Assembly: GCA_002694345.1 (NCBI GenBank)
Contig: NZLV01000215.1
Location: 1-5,116 of the forward strand
Length of the DNA stretch: 5,116 nt
DNA from: Maricaulis sp.
Lineage (GTDB): Bacteria; Pseudomonadota; Alphaproteobacteria; Caulobacterales; Maricaulaceae
Direction of reading: 5' to 3'
The notes below the pieces were generated by a model, which saw only the letters and a program-made list of their open reading frames with translations, was not told where the DNA came from and did not search any database. Position 1 is the stretch's first letter. The number at the start of each line of letters is the position of its first letter. The position numbers and the translations under genes were made by a program. This document shows positions 1-5,116 of this stretch, one piece after another.

Positions 1-1700
1 CCGATGTGGCCGAGTTCATTGTCCGGGACGGCCGGCTGGATTTCGCCCACGCCACCCAGATCCGCGAGGATCCGGTGCGGATCCTGCGCTTCTTCCATGT
101 TGCCGCCTCGCGCCGGCTGGACATGCATCCGGAAGCCGTGGCTCGGATCGGGCGCACCCTTCACTTCATTGATGATGATTTCCGCCGCGACCCCCGCGCC
201 GCCCGCGCCTTCTTTGCCGTCCTGCTGGACGCGCCGGCGCCGATGGCCGTGTTGCGCATGATGACCGAGGCGGGCGTTCTGGGCCGCTATATCCCGGAAT
301 TCGGCGATATCGTCGCGCGCACCCAGTTCAACATGTATCACCGCTATACGGTGGATGAGCACACGCTGCAGGCGCTCGGCTTCCTGCGCGAAATCGAGGA
401 CGGGCTGCATCCGGACGAGCATCCGCTTTCCACCCGGATTGCCCCCCTGATCCAGAACCGCCGCGCCCTGCACCTGGCCGTCCTGCTGCACGATACCGGC
501 AAGGGGTCGGGCGATCAGTGCGTGGAAGGGGCCCTGCGCGCCCTGACCGCCTGTGAACGCCTGGGCCTGGGCCATCAGGAGAGCGAGCTGGTGGCCTGGC
601 TGATCCGCTCCCACCTCCTGCTCAGCGATACCGCCCAGCGCCGCGATCTATCCGATCCGCGGACCGTGGCCGATTTTGCCGCGGCGATGGGCTCGCTGGA
701 ACGCCTGCGTTTGCTCACCGTGCTGACCGTGGTGGATATCCGCGCCGTCGGTCCGGGTGTGTGGAATGGCTGGAAGGCCCAGCTGATCCGCGACCTTTAT
801 GCCGCCACGGAAACGGTGCTGGCCACAGATGGTGACGCGCTGGAAGCCGCCCGTCAGGGTCTGGCCGACAAGGCTCAGGCCGAGCGGGACCGGATCCAGC
901 CGCGCCTGGACCGCCTCAATCCCGCGTTTGCCAGCTGGTGGGTGGCGGAATTGCCGGACACCTACTGGGTGTCCTTCGGACCGGAAGACCGGTTCCGCCA
1001 TGCCGCCTTCGTTCGCGCGGCCTGGGAAAAGGGTGAATCCACTTCGGCCGGTGTCCGGGTTGATCGCCGCCGGTCTGCAACAGAAGTGATGATCTGGTCG
1101 CCGGACCGCAACCGGGTCTTTGCCGACCTCGTGGCGGCGTTTGCGGAAATGAGCGCCGATGTGGTCGGGGCGACCATCAATACGACGGCGTCCGGTCAGG
1201 TGTTCGACGTGTTCTACATCCAGGACGCTGCTGGCCAGCCCTATGGTCTGCAGGATGAGCGCCAGCGCCAGGCCCTGGTGGCCTATCTGCGCGAAGTGGC
1301 CACCGGCGAGCTGATCGTGCGCCGCCGCCAGGGCGGGCCATTGGCACGCCGCGATGCGGCCTTCCGGGTGACACCGGCCGTGACCCTGTCCAATGAGATT
1401 GCCGAGAATGCCACTGTGATCGAGGCTTCGGGCCGTGACCGGCCGGGCCTGCTGGCCGATCTGGCCGATGTGCTGGCCGATGAAAGCCTCGCTCTCACAT
1501 CCGCCCAGATTGATGGCTATGGCGAACGGGCCACGGACGTGTTCTATGTCACGCATGACGGCCACAAGCTCGTGGATGAAACCATTATAGAGCGGGTCCA
1601 GGCCGGACTTCTGGGGGTTTTCAGCGAGGGTGAAACCGCCTTCGATGAAAAGGCCGCCCAACGCGGCATCGCGCGGGCGAAGGCCAGTGTTCTGAGGTAG
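1..1700 (+). CDS. glnD: Bifunctional PII uridylyltransferase / uridylyl-removing enzyme GlnD, 5'-truncated by the window
   Basis: GlnD senses glutamine and adds UMP to, or removes it from, PII proteins (GlnB/GlnK), controlling nitrogen assimilation from the cytoplasm. Bases 1-2 end a split codon and the reading frame is open from base 3, so the N-terminal nucleotidyltransferase domain lies upstream. The GTG at 6 is an internal Val codon, used here as residue 1; about 565 residues are visible of the roughly 900 usual in the family. In order they show the linker region with REDPVRILRF (21-30), the HD domain (about 110-250) with H119 in YTVDEH, H162-D163, H203 in the SHLLLSDTAQRRDLSDP stretch and D244 in VVDIRAVGP, then ACT1 (about 358-440) and ACT2 (about 469-545) with GRDRPGLL. 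The HD core H/HD/D ligands are present, but the usual GDH after HD is GDQ (Q171). The PG of the ACT1 loop is replaced by N369-R370. The TAG stop is 8 bases before murJ. Family assignment is secure. Confidence 0.96.
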   Translation, partial: DVAEFIVRDGRLDFAHATQIREDPVRILRFFHVAASRRLDMHPEAVARIGRTLHFIDDDFRRDPRAARAFFAVLLDAPAPMAVLRMMTEAGVLGRYIPEFGDIVARTQFNMYHRYTVDEHTLQALGFLREIEDGLHPDEHPLSTRIAPLIQNRRALHLAVLLHDTGKGSGDQCVEGALRALTACERLGLGHQESELVAWLIRSHLLLSDTAQRRDLSDPRTVADFAAAMGSLERLRLLTVLTVVDIRAVGPGVWNGWKAQLIRDLYAATETVLATDGDALEAARQGLADKAQAERDRIQPRLDRLNPAFASWWVAELPDTYWVSFGPEDRFRHAAFVRAAWEKGESTSAGVRVDRRRSATEVMIWSPDRNRVFADLVAAFAEMSADVVGATINTTASGQVFDVFYIQDAAGQPYGLQDERQRQALVAYLREVATGELIVRRRQGGPLARRDAAFRVTPAVTLSNEIAENATVIEASGRDRPGLLADLADVLADESLALTSAQIDGYGERATDVFYVTHDGHKLVDETIIERVQAGLLGVFSEGETAFDEKAAQRGIARAKASVLR

Positions 1701-1708
1701 GGTGGGCG

Positions 1709-3280
1709 ATGAGACTGCTGCGTTCAACGGCCGTGGTCGGTGGCATGACGATGGCCAGCCGGGTTCTGGGCTTTTTCCGGGATGTGCTGATGGCGTCAGC
1801 CGTGGGAGCCGGTCCCGTGGCGGACGCGTTTGTGGTCGCCTTCCGCTTTCCCAACCTGTTCCGCCGCTGGTTTGCCGAGGGCGCGTTCAATGCAGCCTTC
1901 GTCCCCCTGTATTCGGGGCGTCTGGAGAAAGAGGGCGAGGACGGGGCCAACCAGTTCGCCTCGGATGTCCTGGCCGGATTGCTGCTTGTTGTCGGGGCAC
2001 TTGTGGTCGTGTCCCAACTGGCCATGCCCTGGCTGATGCGAGGGCTCGCACCGGGCTATTTCTCCGACCCGGCCAAGTTCGGGCTGACGGTCATTCTGAC
2101 CCAGATCACCATGCCGTACCTGCTCTTGATGTCGGTCACGGCCATGGTCGGAGGCGCCCTGAATGCGAATGGCCGCTTTGTGGCCTCCGCCGGCGCGCCC
2201 ATCCTGTTGAACATCATTCTGATCGCTGTCCTGTTCTGGACGCCGGAAGATCCCAATGAAACCGCACGCCGCCTCAGCTTCGGGGTGACTGCGTCGGGCG
2301 TGGCCCAGGCGGCCTTGCTGATCTGGGCGGCCCGCCGGTCCGGCATTTTCCTTCGGCTCAAGCGGCCCCGCTGGACGCCGGGGGTCAAACGACTGGTGGC
2401 CCTGGGTGTGCCAGGGGCGTTTGCGGCAGGCGTGACCCAGATCAATCTCACCATCAGCCAGATCGCGGCCTCCTTCCAGGATGGCGCCAATGCCCTGCTG
2501 TACTTTGCAGACCGTCTCTATCAATTGCCGCTGGGGGTGATTGGTATCGGCATGGGTGTGGTCCTGCTGCCGGTGATCTCGCGGCGGATTGCCGCCGGGG
2601 ATGAGCGGGGCGCGGCCAATGGCATGAACCGTGCGCTGGAATTCTCCATGGCCCTGACCCTGCCGGCGGCGGCGGCGATGGTCGCCATGCCGGAATTTCT
2701 CGTTGAGGGCCTGTTCCAGCGCGGAGAGTTCGGGGACCGGGCGGCCCTGGGCACGGCCCTGGCGGTCGAGGCGTTTGCCGTGGGCCTGCCTGCATTTGTC
2801 CTGATCAAGGTCCTGTCGCCCGCCTTTTTTGCGCGGGAAGACACCAAGACCCCGATGAAGTTTGCTGCCATTTCCATGGTGGTGAATGTCGTGCTCGGAG
2901 TTGGCCTGTTCGTCGGCATCCGGTCCGTCAGTCCGGAATGGCAGGATATGGGGCATGTCGGGCTGGCTGCCGCGACCTCCGTGGCGGGCTGGGTCAATGC
3001 GATCCTGCTGGCGGTGACGATCGCCCGGCGCGGCGGGCTGACGCTGGACCGGCGGCTTCTCGGACGGGCGCCGCGCATCCTGGCGGCCGTTGCCGCCATG
3101 TCGGTCTTTGTCTGGTATGCCGCCCAGTATGACGATGCGCTCACTCAGCTGGCCTTCGGATCGCGGCTTTTGGCTTTGAGTCTCGTCCGCGCCGCCGGCG
3201 CGGCCGTGTATGGCCTGGCAGCCATTGTGACCGGCGCCCTGAAACCGTCCGAAGTGCTCGCATCGCTCAAGGGTACTTGA
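1709..3280 (+). CDS. murJ: Lipid II flippase MurJ (MviN family)
   Basis: MurJ is an inner-membrane flippase of the MOP superfamily that moves lipid II from the cytoplasmic to the periplasmic face for peptidoglycan synthesis. The 523-residue protein has the family's usual length and about 14 hydrophobic segments spread from residue 5 to 508. The N-terminal signature is intact: SRVLGFFRD (17-25), ADAF (38-41), FRFPNLFRR (45-53) and FAEGAF (55-60). Arg18, Arg24, Asp39 and Arg52 match positions reported as functionally important in E. coli MurJ, and Asp268-Arg269 (YFADRL) aligns with E. coli Asp269-Arg270. The later FAREDTKTP motif (374-382) is also typical. The ATG is 8 bases after the glnD stop. 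The only Shine-Dalgarno-like sequence is GAGG at 1694-1697 in the last glnD codons, an 11-base spacing, which suggests coupling to glnD translation. The TGA stop lies inside the -35 element of a candidate trpS promoter. No truncation or missing key residue was seen. Confidence 0.97.
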   Translation: MRLLRSTAVVGGMTMASRVLGFFRDVLMASAVGAGPVADAFVVAFRFPNLFRRWFAEGAFNAAFVPLYSGRLEKEGEDGANQFASDVLAGLLLVVGALVVVSQLAMPWLMRGLAPGYFSDPAKFGLTVILTQITMPYLLLMSVTAMVGGALNANGRFVASAGAPILLNIILIAVLFWTPEDPNETARRLSFGVTASGVAQAALLIWAARRSGIFLRLKRPRWTPGVKRLVALGVPGAFAAGVTQINLTISQIAASFQDGANALLYFADRLYQLPLGVIGIGMGVVLLPVISRRIAAGDERGAANGMNRALEFSMALTLPAAAAMVAMPEFLVEGLFQRGEFGDRAALGTALAVEAFAVGLPAFVLIKVLSPAFFAREDTKTPMKFAAISMVVNVVLGVGLFVGIRSVSPEWQDMGHVGLAAATSVAGWVNAILLAVTIARRGGLTLDRRLLGRAPRILAAVAAMSVFVWYAAQYDDALTQLAFGSRLLALSLVRAAGAAVYGLAAIVTGALKPSEVLASLKGT

Positions 3281-3305
3281 GGCCGGGGGCCGGCAAGGCT
3301 AAGAC
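3277..3305 (+). promoter_or_regulatory. Candidate housekeeping promoter for trpS, overlapping the murJ stop
   Basis: TTGAGGC (3277-3283) matches 6 of 7 positions of the Caulobacter housekeeping -35 consensus TTGACGS. GCTAAGAC (3298-3305) matches 7 of 8 positions of the -10 consensus GCTANAWC. The spacer is 14 bases, within the usual 10-14. Transcription would begin near 3311-3313, leaving a leader of about 30 bases before the trpS ATG. The -35 contains the murJ TGA stop. A GC hairpin (3282-3286 with 3290-3294) lies in the spacer and a weaker AAGGC/GCCTT pairing (3295-3299 with 3308-3312) covers the -10, so part of this segment could instead be a weak terminator. Call made by eye from consensus matching. 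Confidence 0.5.
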
Positions 3306-3341
3306 CCGCCTTCCCAATTCCTATCTCGCAAGGCCCATCCC

Positions 3342-4382
3342 ATGAGTGAAACGCCCACCGACTACCAAGGTCCCAAGCGCATCTTTTCCGGCATGCAGCC
3401 CACCGGCCGCCTGCACCTCGGCAATTATCTGGGCGCGCTGAAGAACTGGGTGGCGCTGCAGGATGAGGGTGATGCGGAATGCATCTATTGCGTGGTCGAC
3501 ATGCACGCGATCACCATGCCGCACGATCCGAAGGCCCTGCCTGATGCCGTGCGCGCTGCGGCTGCGGCCTATATCGCGGCGGGTGTGAACCCGGAAAAGA
3601 GCATCATCTTCGCCCAGTCCGCCGTCCCGGCCCATGCCGAGCTGGCCTGGATCTTCAACTGCGTGGCGCGTCTGGGCTGGGCCGAGCGCATGACCCAGTT
3701 CAAGGACAAGGGCGGCAAGGACAAGGAGCGTGCCTCTGTCGGCCTGCTGACCTATCCCGTCCTGCAGGCCGCTGACATTCTCGCCTACAAGGCGACGCAT
3801 GTGCCGGTTGGCGAGGACCAGAAGCAGCATCTGGAACTGTGCCGTGACATTGCGGCGCGCTTCAACCGCGACTTTGGCGATGGCGAGGCCTTTTTCCCGC
3901 TCACCGATCCGGTGATCCAGGGGCCGGGCGCCCGCATCATGAGCCTGCGGGATGGCACGTCGAAAATGTCCAAGTCCGACGTGTCGGACAATTCGCGCAT
4001 CAATCTGGAAGATGATGCCGACATGATCGCCCGCAAGATCAAGAAGGCGAAGACCGATCCGGAACCGCTTCCCTCCGAGGAAGCCGGTCTGGAAGGCCGC
4101 GCCGAGGCGTCCAATCTGGTCGGTATCTATGCGGCTCTGGCTGGCAAGACCAAGGCCGAGGTTCTCGCCGAGTTTGGCGGGCAGGGCTTTGGTGCGTTCA
4201 AGCCGGCCCTGGCGGATGTCGCCGTGGAATATCTGGCGCCGATCTCCGACGAGTTCCGCCGCCTGATTTCCGACAAGGCCGAGATCGACCGCATCCTCGC
4301 CAGGGGCGGCGAACAGGCCGATGCCATTGCTGCTCCGATCATCCAGGAAACCAAGAAGACGATCGGTTTCTGGCACGCATGA
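3342..4382 (+). CDS. trpS: Tryptophanyl-tRNA synthetase
   Basis: This cytoplasmic class I aminoacyl-tRNA synthetase activates tryptophan with ATP and charges tRNA-Trp. At 346 residues it has the usual bacterial TrpS length. The FSGMQPTGRLHLGNYLGA region (15-32) carries the HIGH-type signature HLGN (25-28), and KMSKS (208-212) is intact. Between them lie ADILAY (144-149), whose Asp145 corresponds to the indole-binding Asp of Bacillus TrpS, and VGEDQKQHLELCRDIA (156-171), the family's GxDQ segment. The helical C-terminal part (about 220-346) includes the tRNA-binding region. The ATG is preceded by AAGG at 3330-3333 with 8-base spacing. The gene lies 61 bases after murJ with a candidate promoter between, so it may be transcribed both from murJ read-through and on its own. 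A strong hairpin begins one base after the stop. Nothing in the sequence suggests a divergent second TrpS; it looks like the housekeeping copy. Confidence 0.98.
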   Translation: MSETPTDYQGPKRIFSGMQPTGRLHLGNYLGALKNWVALQDEGDAECIYCVVDMHAITMPHDPKALPDAVRAAAAAYIAAGVNPEKSIIFAQSAVPAHAELAWIFNCVARLGWAERMTQFKDKGGKDKERASVGLLTYPVLQAADILAYKATHVPVGEDQKQHLELCRDIAARFNRDFGDGEAFFPLTDPVIQGPGARIMSLRDGTSKMSKSDVSDNSRINLEDDADMIARKIKKAKTDPEPLPSEEAGLEGRAEASNLVGIYAALAGKTKAEVLAEFGGQGFGAFKPALADVAVEYLAPISDEFRRLISDKAEIDRILARGGEQADAIAAPIIQETKKTIGFWHA

Positions 4383-4416
4383 CCCGATGTCGCATGGCCC
4401 GGCGCGCGGCGTCGGG
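4383..4416 (+). terminator. Long GC-rich hairpin directly after trpS, terminator-like
   Basis: CCCGATGTCGC (4383-4393) pairs with GCGGCGTCGGG (4406-4416): 11 consecutive pairs, two of them G-U in the plus-strand transcript, with a 12-base loop. It starts immediately after the trpS stop codon. No T-run follows (next bases are CTATGCC), so it is not a textbook intrinsic terminator. It could terminate weakly, protect the trpS mRNA 3' end, or act as a leader structure for the lipoprotein gene 32 bases further on. The pairing is seen directly; its function is inferred. Confidence 0.5.
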
Positions 4417-4438
4417 CTATGCCATGGGATCCAACCCC

Positions 4439-4442
4439 GGAG
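4439..4442 (+). promoter_or_regulatory. Ribosome binding site that fixes the lipoprotein start at 4449
   Basis: GGAG at 4439-4442 stands 6 bases before the ATG at 4449. That ATG begins a protein with an ideal lipoprotein signal peptide. The in-frame ATG at 4419 would add MPWDPTPETD, an acidic, proline-containing stretch unsuited to a signal peptide n-region, and it lies only two bases past the post-trpS hairpin with no Shine-Dalgarno sequence. Confidence 0.75.
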
Positions 4443-4448
4443 ACTGAC

Positions 4449-5006
4449 ATGCGCTTGGCCTTGATTTCGTCCGCCGCCCTCCTCCTGACCGCCTGTGGCG
4501 GTGCCGAGGACGAGACCGTCATGACCGCCGACCACGGCGCGATGGATCACGCCTCCATGGACCATGGTGACATGTCCCATGCCCCGGCAGACGAGGCACT
4601 GGCGCCCCTGCCGGATGATGGTGTCCTGCCTGTGGTGACGGTGAGCGCGGCCTGGATGCGTCCGCATCCGCAGGGCCGGGATGTCACGGCTGCCTATTTC
4701 ACGGCCGCCTTGGCTGAAGGCTCCGTCGACCGGCTGGTCAGTGCCTCGATCCAGGGTGCGTCCTCGGTCGAGCTGCACGGTCACACGATGAATGATCAGG
4801 GCATGATGCAGATGCGCGCCGTCGGGCCGCAGACGCTGGCAGCCGGCGAGACACTGGTCTTCATGCCCGGCGGGCTTCACCTGATGGTGTTCGGCCTCGA
4901 ACCGGTCGTCGATGGGGATGTGGTAGACGGCGTGCTTGTCTTCGAACGGTCAGGCGAGATTCCGGTCCGCTTTGCGGTCGGTCTGTCCGCCCCGGAAGCC
5001 GACTAG
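4449..5006 (+). CDS. Lipoprotein of the PCuAC copper chaperone family with Met/His-rich N-terminus
   Basis: PCuAC-type proteins bind Cu(I) in the periplasm and help deliver copper, notably to the CuA centre of cytochrome c oxidase. The 185-residue product starts with a short signal peptide, MRLALISSAALLLTAC, with lipobox LTAC (13-16). Cys16 is probably lipidated, and Gly at +2 fits outer-membrane sorting, though that rule is weak outside enterics. Residues 25-44 form a Met/His-rich tail with MDH twice, a plausible extra copper-binding segment. The PCuAC domain spans about 63-180: AWMRP (68-72), AAYF (81-84), SSVELHGHTM (105-114), MMQMR (119-123), then GGLHLMVFGL (141-150). Likely copper ligands are His110 or His112, Met122, His144 and Met146; Met122-to-His144 and His144-x-Met146 fit the family spacing. 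The ATG at 4449 is chosen over 4419 for its ribosome site and signal peptide. No clear promoter was found. It ends tail to tail with a minus-strand gene, stops overlapping. Family call is firm; partner oxidase is unknown. Confidence 0.88.
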   Translation: MRLALISSAALLLTACGGAEDETVMTADHGAMDHASMDHGDMSHAPADEALAPLPDDGVLPVVTVSAAWMRPHPQGRDVTAAYFTAALAEGSVDRLVSASIQGASSVELHGHTMNDQGMMQMRAVGPQTLAAGETLVFMPGGLHLMVFGLEPVVDGDVVDGVLVFERSGEIPVRFAVGLSAPEAD

Positions 5007-5018
5007 TCCGCTTCCGGG
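4991..5018. terminator. Bidirectional hairpin spanning the two convergent stop codons
   Basis: CCCGGAAGC (4991-4999) is the exact reverse complement of GCTTCCGGG (5010-5018), giving a 9-bp GC-rich stem. The 10 bases between are themselves nearly palindromic around CTAG; across the 28 bases only the 5000/5009 pair fails. The stem lies inside the last codons of both convergent genes, so it forms in either transcript and could end both. Neither side has a clear T-run after the stem, so termination efficiency is uncertain. Confidence 0.5.
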
Positions 5019-5116
5019 TCCGTCTCGGGCTCCGGCGCCGTGGGCTCGACCGGTTTGCGATACAGGCCCGGATCATAAGATGCGGCTGGTCGCGGCAGGA
5101 ACATCCACATCAGCCA
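5003..5116 (-). CDS. C-terminal end of an unidentified protein, cut by the window edge
   Basis: Read from 5116 down to 5003, the minus strand is open for 37 codons and closes with TAG. The visible residues begin WLMWMFLPRP, a hydrophobic aromatic stretch that could be the end of a membrane helix. A short linker with YDPGLYRKP follows, then a tail of alternating proline and acidic residues ending ETDPEAD. About three quarters of third codon positions are G or C, as in the neighbouring genes, which supports real coding. It is convergent with the copper chaperone gene and the two overlap by 4 bases (5003-5006). The fragment is too short to name a family; a membrane protein with a charged, disordered C-terminal tail is the most that can be said. 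The rest of the gene lies beyond the right edge. Confidence 0.6.
   Translation of the reverse strand, partial: WLMWMFLPRPAASYDPGLYRKPVEPTAPEPETDPEAD

Noticed and set aside
67..85. Inverted repeat AGGATCC-5-GGATCCT
   Set aside because: It lies in glnD codons for the conserved EDPVRILR segment, is far from any gene end, and the symmetry follows from the codons used. No sign of a regulatory role.
1452..1481. CTGGCCGAT repeated three times, twice in tandem
   Set aside because: It encodes the helix LADLADVLAD of the second ACT domain, where the repeat of Leu-Ala-Asp is normal; no excess repeats or frame effects.
648..1727. A 359-codon minus-strand open frame antisense to glnD
   Set aside because: It is the shadow of the HD/ACT coding sequence, has no family signature, and runs across the glnD-murJ junction without regard to gene boundaries.
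1796..2956. A 386-codon minus-strand open frame antisense to murJ
   Set aside because: It is highly polar, rich in His, Gln, Gly and Arg, as expected from reading a membrane protein gene backwards; no motif seen.
4371..4386. TGGCACG resembling the -24 box of a sigma-54 promoter before the copper chaperone gene
   Set aside because: The -12 position lacks the required GC in TTGC (bases 4382-4386 are ACCCG), and the box sits in the last trpS codons.
4416..4423. GCTATGCC as a possible -10 for the copper chaperone gene
   Set aside because: It matches only 6 of 8 consensus positions and no TTGACG-like element lies 10-14 bases upstream; that region is the arm of the post-trpS hairpin.
4419..4448. 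Upstream ATG at 4419 as start of the lipoprotein gene
   Set aside because: It would place an acidic ten-residue segment before the signal peptide and lacks a ribosome site, whereas 4449 has GGAG at good spacing.
3321..4880. A 519-codon open frame on the minus strand across trpS and the copper chaperone gene
   Set aside because: It is antisense to two genes with clear family motifs and its translation is rich in His, Arg and Gly with no recognisable domain. Long antisense open frames are expected in GC-rich DNA with strong third-position bias.

Overview
The window comes from a GC-rich alphaproteobacterial chromosome. The evidence is the gene order glnD–murJ–trpS, a linkage known from Alphaproteobacteria (glnD and mviN/murJ form an operon in Sinorhizobium), strong G/C bias at third codon positions, and a likely promoter close to the Caulobacter-type housekeeping consensus. 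Caulobacterales or Hyphomonadaceae/Maricaulaceae-like bacteria are a reasonable guess, but the sequence alone does not fix the genus. There are no RNA genes, insertion sequences, CRISPR arrays or phage genes.

Layout. Bases 1–1700 hold the 3' part of glnD, the PII uridylyltransferase/uridylyl-removing enzyme: HD domain, then two ACT domains. The nucleotidyltransferase domain lies upstream of the window. Eight bases later comes complete murJ (1709–3280), the lipid II flippase. A 61-base gap with a candidate promoter leads to complete trpS (3342–4382), tryptophanyl-tRNA synthetase. Directly after the trpS stop is a long GC-rich hairpin. It is followed by a small lipoprotein gene (4449–5006) of the PCuAC periplasmic copper chaperone family, with a Met/His-rich N-terminal tail. 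On the minus strand, a gene cut by the window edge ends at 5003. Its stop codon overlaps that of the lipoprotein gene in the palindrome CTAG, inside a larger bidirectional hairpin.

How the genes relate. glnD and murJ look co-transcribed and perhaps translationally coupled, though their jobs differ (nitrogen signalling and cell wall precursor export). trpS probably has its own promoter as well as any read-through from murJ. The copper chaperone gene shares no pathway with the three upstream genes. It sits past a hairpin and looks like the point where the conserved cluster gives way to lineage-specific content.

The region is mostly housekeeping and I see no convincing new multi-gene system. 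The points most worth a second look are the stop-codon palindrome that gives both convergent proteins a PEAD C-terminus, the altered GDH motif in the GlnD HD domain together with a changed first ACT loop, the lipidated Met/His-tailed PCuAC protein, and the promoter laid over the murJ stop codon.
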